From the NCBI GenBank assembly GCA_015143295.1, contig CM026554.1:54372627-54436626 (forward strand): a DNA stretch of 64,000 nucleotides, in the 5' to 3' direction. Source of the DNA: Tetracentron sinense (Eukaryota; Streptophyta; Magnoliopsida; Trochodendrales; Trochodendraceae). The position numbers and the translations under genes were made by a program. Below, in pieces: positions 47,484-60,769 of this stretch. The notes beneath the pieces were generated by a model. It saw only the letters and a program-made list of their open reading frames with translations. It made no database searches and was not told where the DNA came from. How positions within the stretch are numbered: position 1 is the stretch's first letter; the number at the start of each line of letters is the position of its first letter.

Positions 47484-50400
47484 ATGAAAGTTGACGCTTT
47501 GGTACCTTGGCCTATGAAGAGAAGAAGGTTGATGAGCTTTGACCCCATGGAAGCAGACATAGCTCAGGTCTTCCACAACTGTTTATATTTTCTATCTCTA
47601 CTTTTGTTTTATAGTTTTTTGATCTTATTTATTGGCAACTTCAATTTTTCGTGATTTCGATTGCGTTAGATTTGTTAACTTGGATCTGTGATTCTATCGA
47701 TGTTATACGGATATTCTCTAATGGGGGATGCTCGTATTCTTAATGTTGATTCCGAGGATTCTCTTTCCCCTTTTTTTAATGCCCTTTTCTTCTATTATCA
47801 TTGATTTCTTCTCCTGTCTCAAACATGGAGAATATAAATCGAAGAACCCATTTTTGCTCTTTGTAAATTGTATTCATAAAACACCGATTTAATGCAAAAC
47901 ATGCGAACTGAATTGGGGTTTGTTTGTTCTCCAAGAGAAAGTCTGGGAGAGTTGTGAATTCGTATGTCATTAATTGAATTGTAGTAGCCGAAGGGTTGTT
48001 TGAGTGAATTGAGAAATGAGCTCATTCAGGAGGACCTGAGTATCTCCTTTAGGTGATTAAATAAGGGAGAGTTATTGAAATGGTTTGGACAGTGAAGGCC
48101 ACCAAGATCTCAAGTTAGAAGAAGTGAATTGGTGTAAGTTGTCGGATCTAAAAGGGGGATAGGAAGGCCAAAATGACGGGTATGGAGTTAGTGAGGCAAG
48201 ATTTGATAACATACTATTGAAGCGAAGTTATGGCTTTTAATAGGACAGAATGGCTCGTGTTGTCGACCCCAAATATTTGGGATAATGCATTGATGATGAC
48301 GATGACAAAATATTGTTTGAGTGAATGTCTTAAACCCTTCAATATAAGACATAAACTGACATGACTTAGTGGACTCTGATCTAAACCTACATAGGTTGAC
48401 TGATTTTTGAGGCGGTCTCTTTTTACTAGTTTTAGATATTATTTAAGAAACAAGGTCAAAAACCTAAATTTTAAATGGAACTTAGAAACATTTGAAGGAA
48501 ATTTAAGAAGTCACTGGCCTAGAGTCGAGGTTGACTCGATAGAGTTCCATCACTTGCTTTCTCCCCGTCGGGGATCATCGTAGGCTCAAGATCGACTTAG
48601 TAGCAAAGAGATAATTCTTAGGGATAATTAATTTATGATCCTAATTTAATGGTTGTTACATTTATCTATAGGGGTGATTGATCTAAGTTTATGATTTAGG
48701 AATGTATACACCTAGATAGAGTGGAATTGCTAAATATGATCTGTGCAGCCGAATGGTTGAGATAAAGCTTGGACAATGATGATAGTGTTTTGCAATTCCG
48801 TAACATAAAATTGACTGGACAATATAAAGAGAGAAAGGGGATCTGCTATCTGAACAGGATATCGCTACAAGTCTGGTGCTATATATTGCACTGTATTTTT
48901 CATCCATTTGGTTGAGAATTGAGACGAGTATCCAATAAAATCACGTGCAGAAGCTGTTCTTATTAATGTTCACATCATAACCAGGATGATAAATCTCTCC
49001 ATGGGAATAAATCCCCTCCATGTATTGATCAAATAAATAAATACCCTCCATGTCTTCCTAGAAGGCTGCAACAAGTTCTTACATATAAGTAATTAATTAC
49101 CAAAATTGGGTCAAAATACTGCTAGTCAAAGGACTCATAACTTATTACAAGATTTCTTCCTTATCAATGACAATAAGTCCTCTTACATTGTCAGAGACAG
49201 TTGGTGGTTGCCTCCTCATATAAACAAAACTACATGTTTAGAAACCTTCCTGATTTTTGAGAACACGGGTAGCCTCAAGCCTCATTGACTGCAATTTTCT
49301 ATCCAGGAGCCATTCTTCTACTGAAGTCTCTCTTCATATCGAGCTGCCTTTTTGCTCCTACATTTCTTCCTACCTCCAAATTTTCTTATCATGATTTCAG
49401 TAAGATGACATTTAATGTCTTAGGCATTAGATATTGCGGTTTCTATCTTTTTTGTTGTTGAATTTTCTTCTATGTTTCTAGTGTGGTAACACCAATATAA
49501 GTATTTATAAGATATAAATATACACTAATTTGTACAATTCCACTGTACATGTGCACTGTCTTGGTGCAAATCACTGCTTTTCTGCTCTTGCACCTAATCA
49601 TGTTCAATGAAAACTTGTCTAAGTTGTTAACATCCTTTCTTAGAATTGGGAATTTTCATCTCTTAGCAACAAAACAAGGTGGATTTTGTTAACCTGACCA
49701 TGATATTAAGTTAATGCCACGTGCTTGCTGGAGCACTTAAATGCTACGCTATTGTTTGAGATTTTTGTTTGTTATGATTTCTCAGGCCAAGCTCGCGGAT
49801 ATGGTGCAAAAACTTGGACGAGAAATCCGCGTGTCTGAGGCATTGGCAACTTCTCTAACGGCAGACCCCTATAGCGGTGTGCACAACTTTTACTCTTATA
49901 ATGATTTTGAAACTTACGTGGTGATTTTATTAATTGTTTAGTTTATGCATGGAGTTGCACAAAGTAATATATGTGTGAAACTTCTTAGTTTACCTAGCAA
50001 TTAATATCATGACTTGGAATGACTGTGGAAGTTTTGAGATACCATATTGAAAGTGGTTGTTTGATTGTCTTCGACAGAGGAGCCGGAGGATTTCTATGAG
50101 TTAACTACGGATGATTATTACCGAATTTTGGCAACCAGAAAGGAAGGTAATATTTGACAATGGCAATACTGTATGGCTAATAGTGAGATCAAGACAGAGG
50201 ACAAAAGAAGCTGTCCTCTTTGAATTTAGTATACACATGACACAAGTTGCTGGTTTTGGACTGGTTTGGGGTTTTCACCAAGGTGATCAAATTGATAACA
50301 AGTTGAACCCACCGGGTGATGATAACCATCCCATGAATCATGATAGGGTTGAGGTTTGGCCTGGAGATATCCAGATGGGAACATTTGAATTTGGGTCACA

Positions 50401-53400
50401 AACCCTACAGATGTGCTACATATATTGTCAGGGAATGGAAGAAAACATAATTATCTTCTTTCTGTTCTTACATGACTATTTTTCATATATATGGTTTATC
50501 TTTGTAAGGAGTTTCTGAAGTCTCTATACAAATTTGAACCTAAATAGGAAACAATGCATCAAAAAAGCATTATTAATTTCACCTTTGATGTTGGATACTC
50601 TTTTAAATGTTTTAGCTGGAATTATGAACAGACAAATTCCTGAAGACCCGCAAAATCCGAGAAGCAGAGGAGGCGGCTTGCAGGTCAAGAATAACTAAGG
50701 TGCAGGCTGCCCACTTCTATGTTATGGATATATTTTTTAAACCGCTTTTGGACTGTGTAGGTGAAACTTATCTTGGCTGTGTTGTAAATATTGAGGATGT
50801 TTCTCTTTTCCCTTTTTCATTATATTCCACATCTTATACAAGTTTGGCTAATGTCTGATCCACCACACCGAGTTTACTCATTTCTCGTTATGCAGGCAGT
50901 AATTAGGGTACGTTTCCCTGATGATTACACATTAGAGGCTAAGTTTCATTCATCAGAGACATTTCAGAGTTTAGTTGATCTTCTCATGAAAGTGATTGCT
51001 AGACCAGACCTACCATTCTATATCTGTAAGTAATATTTATTACATATACTTAAATAGCTAAATACGATCAAATTCTTAGTTTCATCCTTTGGAAGTCGTA
51101 CCTCCATTATGCAGTTACATTGATGAAGCTAGAACTTACAATCTGTTTATGTTTCAGATACCACTCCTCCAAAAAAGCAAATAATAGACATGTCTCAGGA
51201 CTTCTACTCTGCTGGATTTGCTCCTGGTGCAATTGTCTATTTCTCTTACAATGTACCAAAAGGTTAGTGTTTTATTTATTTATTACGTTGCAATATAAGT
51301 TATCATTTGCTAGTTAAATTATTCCTAGATATGTTGGAACTTGTGCCATAAATGTTAGCGGCATGTTTGACTTCCACCCTGGCATAAGTGCCTATTCAGC
51401 ATGCAACTGCTGGATGATTGAAATTTCAACATGAACGTAATAGGTAACTTTCACGATTCTTTCATTCACAACTGCTCTTGAAGGGTAAGTTTTGTATATG
51501 CAAAGAATTTCAACATATGCTGTCTGTGAAAGTATTTTTACGAGTAGTTTTCCTCCATTAGATAGAACTGCACCGAATTGCCGAATCCTCAACAGCTCCT
51601 AATCCCCAAGTGAAACCCAAGAGAGGGGGATATCCACATTGCATATTTAGTGATTCTTTCTTACAAATTAGGATAATTTAGAAGATTTTCTTGAAGGAAA
51701 AGGAAACAAAAAGGCTCACGTGTAATTAGTGATGGAGATTACACGTGTGAACTTACAAACTATTCATGAGTAAAAAAAAGTGAAGGATCTGCTAAGGAAA
51801 TTTTTTGCTAGTGTTTAAATGGAGATTGAGCTAGAGTTTATTGGTTGCAGATGTCTCGTAGTTTTGCTGATATGGTGTCCATTCCCATGTAGAGTTGCAG
51901 TTGCAGATATGTTTCCCACATTTGGGTTGTTTAATTTCTCGTCAAAAAATCAGAAAATGCCGGACTCATTTGAATGGTTTCTTTTGAACAGCATGCAATC
52001 TATTGTCATGATGATTGTGTTCAGAAATCAACCAGTAGGAACTTAAGACTGGACATTTTGTAATTAAATGGTATTATGTTGGTTGATTGGTTCTCCACCA
52101 GCTAGTATTGCTTGAAATATTTCTCTCCGGACATGCTCATCGCTCATGCGTATGATTCAACATTTATAAAAAAAATTTGACGTCATGGCCAACACCTTGT
52201 CCATCCAAAGAAAATAATTCATTTAATCCCATTATTGACACTTCTAGGTAAATTGTCCTTGTTCAAGGACCATCCGGCATGTTAGTGTCGCATACATGGA
52301 CCAATTTTGGGGTGGTGGGTTTTCCCATTAGCACCGCTCACTAAAAGTCTAGTTCTAGTGAGGCAGCCCCCTCTAGAATCTCAACACATGGCCTATCTTT
52401 CAGGGATCCGACCGTTGGATGTCAAGGTGGGTCCCATGTCTATATATACCAAGTATAAATTCAGTTAAATGGTATCTACTATTACGAGAACTGCATATGT
52501 AAACATTATTTATCTAATATTATTAATTTATCAAATGTTCATAACTTCATATAACTGTTGCGAGTTTTTTCTTTTTTCCTCCCCCCCCCGGTATGTCGAG
52601 TGATAGATGAGTTGTTGTTCCTTGCCTGGTTCACAATTAATCTTAGTTTTAACAATTTCCTTATTTCTTTATTGCCCAGCCAGAGGTTTGCGTCTCAAGT
52701 TAAGTTTTTGTTGATTTTTTCAAGCGAGATGAGCAGAGAAAGCTAGATCTGTAATGGGACAGATCAATAAAGTTAATTAGGAAGGGAAACTCATTATTTA
52801 CGTATGTGAACCAAACGATGGTAACAAGCTAACTAGGTATGAAACTAATTAGGCAATGTTCCTGCAATGTGTCATCTACATTTAGGTTGGGTAAACAGTT
52901 TTGCTATATCCTGGCCCCATATTATTGACGATATGTGGGTAGTAGCAGTCGATATGGTGTGTTGCGATCACTATGCTATGGGTAGCTTGCATAATTAAGT
53001 TCTGTTTATGCTAGGATGGTGGTGAGACAACCTGTGCCATGCCAATATTGTAGTGAAGGGGCACCAGGATTGCTTGTGGCACATAAGACAATGGACTGGT
53101 ATAATGAAGAAGCACTGACTGAATCTAATCGACATAAATTTAAGAAAAATACAATTTTTCGAGGCTAAATCAGTGGTTGATCTAATATTTTACTCACAAA
53201 ATTGAAGCTGTAGACAGTGTGATGGAATGAATTGTGTGAAATTTGTACTGGTAGGCCATCCTTGGTCTCCTCACTAGGTTACTTGGATTGCCTCGGAGAT
53301 TTATTCTATTTGACATGAACATAGTTTTTGGGGTGATTTTAAATCAAACAATTCTCAATTGCTTTAGTTGGGTAAAAAAAATTACTATACTTTTGCTCAG

Positions 53401-54473
53401 ATATATATATATAGAGAGAGAGAGAGTAGGGTTCCAAACAGGTAAGCTTACTAGAGTCTTATGTAAGCGATGGATTCCTAGTTTTTAGATTTTAGGGTCT
53501 TTTAAATCTAACCCTCAAATCCCAAACAACCCAAAACAAGTGGTTTTATATGAAACCACTTCATTAAATGAGAGAGAGAAACATATTCTCTCACGTCTCT
53601 CCTTCCTCATCTCACTCTCTCACTTCTCTCCCCCTGTTCTCACCACTTTCACCTCCTTACATGAGTTCAAATGGTTGGAAAAGAAGAATGCCGAGTACCA
53701 TGGAGCAAGAAATTTGGTAAAAATTTTGGGTAATCAATCAAAATTTAGGATAAAAATAATTGGGTTAATGTTTTTCAGTAATTCAATGATATTTTGCCAA
53801 ATTTTGGAACGGTGAAAGATTGAATTAAGAAAAAAAAAGGGTCTGAAAGCAAAGGGAAGAAAAGAACAGAAAAAAGAATACAAAACTATAGGCTTGAGAA
53901 ATACTACACCTAATTTGCTTAATCTAATTCCACCATATGATGACAGGTTTCAGTGACATGGTATACCTCCAAATTGAGGTTCTACTTAGATTTCAATTCA
54001 TAAATGGATGATACAGTTTAAAAAACTCGAATGAGGTGATAATTTGTCAACAAATCATTCCCTAAAACATAAATTCAAGAAAATGGGCAATTGGCTACAG
54101 TGCTCCTATGTTAGGTACTTCCAGAGGTGGTCTGCGGAATTAGAAATAAAACTTGCTAAAGCTTTCTTCTAGGAATCTGAACTACAAAAGACAATAAGAA
54201 AGAAGGCTTGAAGGGGGGCTAACGGTATCACCTATAAAGGGATAGGTCTGGAGTTAAGGGAACGAGAGGAGGAGAGAAGAGAGAAAAAAGAGGAGAGGGA
54301 GAGCCGTGAGGGAGAAAGCCTCTAAAAAAGGTAGTTTCTTTCCTTTAACGAGGGTGGTTTTGCACCCAAAATCAACTGTTTTGTATCAATGGCGGGATTT
54401 AAAAGACCCCAAATCTAACAACTAGGAATCCATTGCTTACATGAAACTCTAGTAAGCTACGCTGTTTGGAACC

Positions 54474-54550
<77 letters not shown>

Positions 54551-54865
54551 CACATCCATGTAAATTATCTTTTCTCTCTCCTATTTCGTGGATGTAGGGT
54601 TTCTTGTTTTATGAAACCATTTAGATGATTAATGTTATGAACTTAATCTTAATTTTTGGCATGCTCAGATGACAGTGTAGCAGTAAATTCATGGCCATTC
54701 CTTCGCGATGAGATCATGTGTTTGAAAGGCCTGGATCTCATTCCAGAACAAGCCGAATCCATCCAATCTGCACCAGAACCTGTTGTAGTTGGTCCCTCCC
54801 CTGTTGTTCAATACCAGAAGCCTGTTGAGAAGAAACCCGTCAAGCCAAAATGGCTTAAGATGTGA
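47484..54865 (+). CDS. PUX1: Plant UBX domain protein 1
   Basis: Seven exons: 47484-47567, 49786-49876, 50078-50146, 50632-50699, 50896-51025, 51158-51262, 54669-54865; all GT-AG in one frame, 247 residues (251 in Arabidopsis PUX1). PUX1 binds the AAA ATPase CDC48/p97 and promotes breakup of its hexamer. Landmarks: N-terminal MKVDALVPWPMKRRRLMSFD with a basic KRRRL; a segment EDFYELTTDDYYRILATRKE; then FLKTRKIREAEEAACRSR; the UBX domain from about 105 to 182 (AVIRVRFPDDYTLEAKF ... PFYIYTTPPKKQI ... QDFYSAGFAPGAIVYFS); and the C-terminus KPVKPKWLKM, as in the family. Everything expected is intact. Intron 6 (3.4 kb) holds a TIR element. A GA tract precedes the start. Confidence 0.94.
53428..54475. 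mobile_element. TIR element inserted in a microsatellite (PUX1 intron 6)
   Basis: The left end AGGGTTCCAAACAGGTAAGC then TTACTAGAGTCTTATGTAAG pairs with the inverse of the right end, AGGGTTCCAAACAGCGTAGC then TTACTAGAGTTTCATGTAAG; the arms match over about 80 bp. The left flank is (TA)n(GA)n, the right flank is (CT)n(AT)n. The interior has GA-rich and CT-rich blocks and no transposase. Two further copies occur in the window: a right end at about 7385-7430 and a left end at 63969. Confidence 0.8.
54472..54550. repeat. Compound (CT)n(AT)n microsatellite
   Basis: About 56 bp of CT repeats followed by an AT run, directly abutting the TIR element's right end in PUX1 intron 6. Confidence 0.9.
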
Positions 54866-56121
54866 CACAACCAATGATATTCGTGAGATTCTCTTTCCTG
54901 CTTTGGTCATATTCAATTTTTATTGTTGAACCTCAGTTTTTCCAACTCTCCTAAGCTCCAAAGTGAGTTTCAAACTGATTATGAAATTTTGGTACCAGTT
55001 GTTGCAGGTGAGAGTAAGCTAGGGTTGATCGTATTGACCCCATCACTGTGTTACTTGTAGAAGAGGTAAAGCTTTGCTAGTGGCTTCAAAGTGGAAGGCA
55101 GGGAAGGACGAGGAAGACGACTAAATATGGTTAACAGCTCCAAGGCAGTTTAACAAGATGGCCCTTTTTCTATGGCAGATCCAATGTGTTGTTAATGTTG
55201 TTTATAACTCTATGTTATGTATTGTAGATGTCTATAAAATGTACTGCAACTCTGTGTGTTCTTTACTACCCGGTTGTTATTATTCATAAATTCACTTGGA
55301 GTGTGGTTGGGTTTTGTGAGTTTTTGTTGTTAACTTGGTTGATTAGGTTTTATTTTGGTCCCTCTTTCTGATATACTATGCCGGATGATTGGTTTTTCAT
55401 GCAATAAGCAAAAGTCTTGATTTAAATGAACAGGCATGCTTCCAAACTCATCAATCTGCATCACATAATTGTTGGGTTCCTTTTGGCCACAGACGAAGCA
55501 TTTCGAACTATCTGGTCAGTAGCGAATGCGGGATCGATGAACAACGACAGTCTGATGTTTTGTTAGGGTTTTGGCCATAGTAAAGTAGTAACCATTGTTT
55601 GATGGGGGTCTGAAACTTAGAACTCATTCGAATGCAACTCATTAGAATTTAGATGACTGCAATCACCAAAATTTGTCAGACACCGACAAAATGCAAAATG
55701 ATTCATATGCAAAATGATTCGTTATAAGTGTGTTTCACATATTTGATTCTAAGAAGTGTCTTTTTAGGTTACACTAAAATTGTGCCGAATCTTAGAAGTT
55801 GTTCCTAATAAATGAGTTGCCAAACATGTTTATGTCATTGTGTGAGATTTGGAACTCATTAGAATTTAGATAACTACAATCACCAAAAGTGTCTTTTTAC
55901 GTCATATTTGATTCCAAGAAGTGTCTTTTTTGTTATACTAAAATTGTGGCAAAAAAAGGGGACAATTCTTAAAGCCCGTTCCCTATAAATGAGTTGCCAA
56001 ACATGTTTATGCCTTTTTTGTTTCCAGGATAAGGAAAATCGATGCCAAACAGCACCTAATTGGCCAGATTAGGTCATTGACTCATTTATTTCTATGACCC
56101 ACAAAAGACATCCCTAGTATG
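54866..56121. other. PUX1 3' UTR and flank
   Basis: The 3' UTR probably ends near 55230. The sequence beyond is AT-rich spacer with the tandem duplication at 55615-56013. No gene is supported. Confidence 0.5.
55615..56013. repeat. Imperfect tandem duplication downstream of PUX1
   Basis: Two diverged units of about 200 bp (near 55615-55836 and 55848-56013) share AACTCATTAGAATTTAGAT, AATCACCAAAA, ATTTGATTCTAAGAAGTGTC and GAGTTGCCAAACATGTTTAT in order. Non-coding. Confidence 0.7.
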
Positions 56122-56826
56122 TGTAATGGGTAAATTTCGTAAAACCCCAAGTATGGTAGTAACGAGCTCGTCCTTGGTGTGGTGTTATCGTTAGAGTTCA
56201 TTTCCGTTGTCTCTTCGACAACGGGCCCGTTGTCATATGGACGACGAGAACGTTGTCTACCGAACGACGACCCCGTTATCTCATAGACAACGATCACGTC
56301 TTCATTCTGACAACGTACTCGTTGTCTTATTGTCAACGACCCCGTACCCCAACACGTAATGAGATCCGGTGCTATTGCCCAGTCGCCTGGGACTGATCCT
56401 ACCTCTACGATGGTAGGTGGGAAACACTGTCTTGGCATTAAATATAGCATTAAATGCACGTTCAAAGTATCATAAAGGGGCAATTTGTAATGGGTAAATT
56501 TCGTAAAACCCCAAGTATGGTAGTAACGAGCTCGTCCTCGGTGTGGTGTTATCGTTTGAGTTCATTTCCGTTGTCTCTTCGACAACGGGCCCGTTGTCAT
56601 ATGGACGACGAGAACGTTGTCTACCGAACGACGACCCCGTTATCTCATAGACAACGATCACGTCTTCATTCTGACAACGTACTCGTTGTCTTATTGTCAA
56701 CGACCCCGTACCCCAACACGTAATGAGATCCGGTGCTATTGCCCAGTCGCCTGGGACTGATCCTACCTCTACGATGGTAGGTGGGAAACACTGTCTTGAC
56801 ATTAAATATAGCATTAAATGCTATTT
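56122..56826. repeat. 364 bp tandem duplication rich in GACAACG palindromes
   Basis: Copy 1 starts at 56122 (TGTAATGGGTAAATTTCG) and copy 2 at 56486 with the same start. Over about 340 bp only a handful of differences are seen, so the duplication is recent. Each copy contains the perfect 18 bp palindrome GACAACGGGCCCGTTGTC and at least seven further CGTTGTC/GACAACG motifs in both directions. Frames open across both copies on the minus strand look like chance. Confidence 0.85.
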
Positions 56827-57300
56827 AATGCTAGTCACCTCGGACGAGTTCCTACTTTATATCTGCTCTCTTTTATATGCAGATACGCGTGTAGTACGAA
56901 TGACCGGAAGATCTATCTAAAATGATTATTGAAGTACACATCAGAGATTTGAGGTGTGCATGGTCATCCATGGGTGCCTATGGCCATGGCAGGAGGGGTC
57001 TATAAGAACCTGTGAAAAACAGTGTGAAGGGACGGATTTTTTAAGAGCTAAGACCCTCAAACTCTCTGCATTTTTTACTGTTCATCATCTTCTACACCTA
57101 CTGACTTTACCATCGGAGTACAGGTCAGGGTCCCACACCCTCCACTCCAACCTTTTACCGGTAAACCAGAGCGTGGGGAGGAGCTGTTGCGGACGCGTGT
57201 CCTTTCCGGTAATTTCCCCTCACAGTATGCAAGCTTTTGGATGGATCATTGGGCCTCAACGCCGAGTTAGGTGGGTTAGAAACCTTGACTGCTAGATTGG
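56122..57300 (+). mobile_element. Possible LTR remnant, Ty3/gypsy-like
   Basis: The block starting TGTAATGGG continues past the duplication to a TATA-like GTCTATAAGAACC at about 57000. Then come AGAGCTAAGACCCTC and CTGACTTTACCATCGGAG, a string resembling the R/U5 region of plant gypsy LTRs. No partner LTR, primer site or coding part was seen, so it would be a solo, incomplete LTR, recently rearranged. The family call is tentative. Confidence 0.35.
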
Positions 57301-57749
57301 ATGCTCATTTCACACTTCCGGTCAAGGGTTTCTAAAGTTCGAAGATAATTAAAAGAACGGATTCTCATCATTCATACACTTACTACTTTGTTTTGGTTCT
57401 GTAATTGTTGTTGTAAAACGTGCTTAACTAACAATCATTCTGCCAAAAAAAGTAGCAATTTATATTTTGAGACTTGCTGTATTGTCCGATCCACCATTAG
57501 ATTACTGCAAAAGCGATCAAGAAGATCTTGAACGTTTGTGCAGTGGGCCCAGCAAGAGGAAACTCTTCCATTGGATAGTGGTCAACTCATGGTTGGTTGG
57601 GTGCACCTGTTTGTTTCCAACAACTACCACCCAACTTAAAAAATCCTCTTCAACCCCCCCCCCCAACAACCAAAAAGGGTAAAGATCCTCTCAAATGCTC
57701 GGTTTTGTATTATATACACGTGTTTAGTGTTGAGCATTCCAGTGGAGCG

Positions 57750-58130
57750 TTAACCCCTCCCCGCGGCATGTCTCGCCGACTCTATTTGTCTCGCCAAGTG
57801 TTCTTTAATTGTGGTTAGATCCTTTTAGCACTGGTTGATATTTTTGGTTAAATCTGTTTTTTTCAAAAAGCCAAGTTCAAAATATGAATCCTATCACTAT
57901 GTTTGGTTGTCGACAATTGGTTACCGAGATATTAAAAGAAAATTAGACAAAACTCAGCCAAGAATTATATTAGAAATTCAAATTATTATTTTTTTTTCTC
58001 GGCAACCAAGCATGTGGTTAGTGAATCTTAATCACAGTTAAAAAGAGTTTATAAGGAGACGCGACAAAAATAGTGGGTGAAATGCCCTCCTCACGGCTCC
58101 CACAAGGAGGGGATTATTCCTTCTGTTTTT
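57750..58130. mobile_element. Palindromic MITE family copy
   Basis: Left arm CATGTCTCGCCGACTC then TTTAATTGTGGTTAGAT; right arm GTGAATCTTAATCACAGTTA then GGAGACGCGACA. The outer parts, CCCCTCCCCGCGG and GGCTCCCACAAGGAGGGG, recall the GAGGAGG ends of the 46381 copy. About 380 bp and more diverged than the other copies. Confidence 0.55.
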
Positions 58131-58371
58131 TTAATTAAGTGGATTATTCCTTCTTTCTTTTTTTTTAATTAAGGGGATTATTCTTCTTCATAGCGTGTCT
58201 TTTCCATATGTTAAACTATGTTTTGCTACAAGGCGGACACTGCAAAAGCAGGGCGGGTGTGGTTTAGGATTAGGGTAGAACTTGACCCTAACTATGAATT
58301 GGAAAATGTCTAACGAACCACGCATTTCGCTATATAATAGGATGCGCACCTTTTATTATCCATGTCCTTCT

Positions 58372-58515
58372 TTCTCTTTTTAACACGCATTAACTATAGT
58401 TAATATTTACTCACGCTTAGGGCATCTAACCTTGATTCCTTAAATATATATATAATATTAATAATAATTTAACTGAATGTAATCATAATTAAAAGGGGTT
58501 AAAAGAGACAGAAGC
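58372..58515. mobile_element. Palindromic MITE family, short copy
   Basis: Left arm TAACTATAGTTAATATTTAC then TCACGCTTAGGGC; right arm TGTAATCATAATTAAAAGG then GGTTAAAAGAGACA. The arms face each other around an AT-rich centre; about 145 bp. Confidence 0.5.
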
Positions 58516-59213
58516 ACTGCTATTGATACTGGATGCAGGTCAACTAATCATTGCTGGAATCATGCCCGCCGCCATGTTACAGGCCCAGTCATAATAACTT
58601 CCACAGACGCAAGAATAAGAGAAACATGTTTTATATTTTAACAAATTAAAATAAAATATAAGAAATGTTTGACATTTGTAACCACCACCTTCCATGTCTA
58701 TGAAAGATGAGACTGGGTTACTATTTCTGTTATTTTCTTAGAATTTTGCTAACCTCATTCTCATTCTTTCATAGAGGCAAGGTGGTGCCTACAAATAGCA
58801 AACATGTCCTGAGTTTTTACCTTTTTATTAATCCATTAAATTATCAAACATCTCACGTGTTTCACCTAATCTTACGTACATGGAAATAATTGCAAATGGG
58901 CTTAGCACTCCTCATTTTCTTAACACCGCAGTTCATGATTCATCCTACTTCATAGTAGTGGCACGTGCCCTTAAGCCGCGTGTATGGCACACCGGGTCAT
59001 CTTAAGGCATGTTGGGAAGTGGGCTCTCAGCTCTCTCTCATCAAAATATTCAAACCCCGGCTCGTAACTGCTGACGCTGGGCCCGTCCTATGACAGGGAA
59101 TGGATTTTGTCTGCCCTCTTTAGACAAAATCCGTCTAGCCTCCTTCCCATAGGTCAACATGTGTCCCTCCTCAAAATTCACCAAAGAAAATTCACTAATG
59201 GTTAGGGTTTAAC

Positions 59214-59548
59214 CCAATGTTATTATAACCGGACCGGTCGATTGACCGGTTGAGTGGCCGGTTTCCGGTTTGACCAGTCGATATAACCGGACCGGTCAAT
59301 CAACCGGTTGAGTGGCCGGTTTCCGGTTTGACCAGTTCGACTGTGTTTTTTTTTGTTTTAAAATATATATATTTTTACCCATTTATGACTGGTTTTGACC
59401 ACTAGTTCCTTGTTCAACCGACCGATTCTTCTAATTTTTACAAAAATAACCGGTTTTTAAAACGGTACGGTTTTAGGGGGTTTGGGAACCGATGAGAGGA
59501 ACGGTTCCCGATTTGACCGGTTGGTCCGATCCGGTTCTGACAACAGTG
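59214..59548. mobile_element. hAT-type MITE, CAATGTTAT family
   Basis: The left end CAATGTTATTATAACCGGAC pairs with the inverse of the right end, CACTGTTGTCAGAACCGGAT. Flanks GTTTAACC and ATTTAACC give a 7-of-8 target duplication. CCGGTT motifs crowd both ends, and about 60 bp of the left end is itself repeated in tandem (ATAACCGGACCGGTC twice). It is related to the copy at 17087. Confidence 0.7.
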
Positions 59549-60494
59549 ATTTAACCGCCTTAGCTTAACAAATGGATTTCCTAGTTCAGTTAACTATTTT
59601 CCTTTAATCATTTAACTTTTTTTTTTAGGAGTGCTATCTGAATCGCATTTACCCCAAAAGTTTCCACATACACAAGATTAGCCTATCATGGAGAGATGTT
59701 TCATATTTTAACACATTAAAAAAATAAAAAACAGAAAAAGTTTGACATTTGTGGCCCCCAAGTTGCGTCCGTGGAAGACTTGTGACTAGGCTAGCAAAGT
59801 TCTTATTTTTTTTTTATAAAATAAAGTAATTACAAGAGTTAAAATTTCATTATCTAAGTTAAAAAGGACAATTAATGGGCTTTGTGATTGGGCCAAATGG
59901 CCAGACCAAATCCAATTTTTGCTTGGTAATAGATTTTGTCTAGTGCTCGCTAGGCAAAATCCACCTTACCCCCCTTCCCACTGGTCAACAAGAGTCCTTA
60001 TACATTCTTTAACTATGATTAAGATTCACTAACCCTTAGGATTAGTGAGGGGCCGTCAGCAGTGTTTTGGTGTGAAGCAGTACAGTAGTGTTTTGGATGC
60101 GAGTAAGAAGCAACCTAGGATTGCCGCAAAATGGGCAATACCTTAACCTTAAATTACATTTTATGATATCATATCAGTATTTTTAAAATTGTAATGAGAG
60201 TGGCATAAACTTAGGGAGTTTATGCTAATATATATCGAAATAGTAAGAATGTTAAGAACCTAACCCAATTTCAAGCCATAATTCTAACTTCAATCCTTAT
60301 CTTAAAATTAAAAACGAAAAGTCACTCTCACCGTCCCATCTCACGTGACATCCCAACAATAAATTAGGGTTAAGGGTTTTGGCCTTTTCCAACATCCCCT
60401 CTTGGAGGGCAAATGCATACTATGCAATAAATAAATAAATATAGGGCAGTGATTAGCATACCTCGCATTCGAATAGGTAGTCTAATGCCATGGC

Positions 60495-60645
60495 CACGTG
60501 CCCCTTTTTACTCTTTTAACATGGTTAAGCTTAAGAAAATTAAAGTAAATATTTTGGGTTTTTTGCTTTTTAAAAATCAAGCTTAGATTGCTTAATTATA
60601 GGAGTGAGGGAATCTTTAACTACAATTGATGTGTGGTAAAAAAAT
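60495..60645. mobile_element. Palindromic MITE family, diverged copy
   Basis: Left arm CACGTGCCCCTTTTTACTC then AACATGGTTAAGCTTAAG; right arm GGAATCTTTAACTACAATTG. It is preceded by GCAGTGATTAGCATACC, which also precedes the 60990 copy and a sequence at 2098. Confidence 0.5.
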
Positions 60646-60769
60646 GGGCATTGACCAATGAAGATTGTACATTAGAATAAGTAGTCTACTGCGGCTGTAA
60701 GTTAATTATTTCCCATAAATATATATTACTCGTAAATTATAAATACATATTATGCACCAGGTGTTGGTG

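Noticed and set aside
56082-56814. Two nearly identical minus-strand frames of 114-133 residues
   Set aside because: They are identical because the DNA is tandemly duplicated; the frames cross palindromic motifs and have no recognisable protein family.
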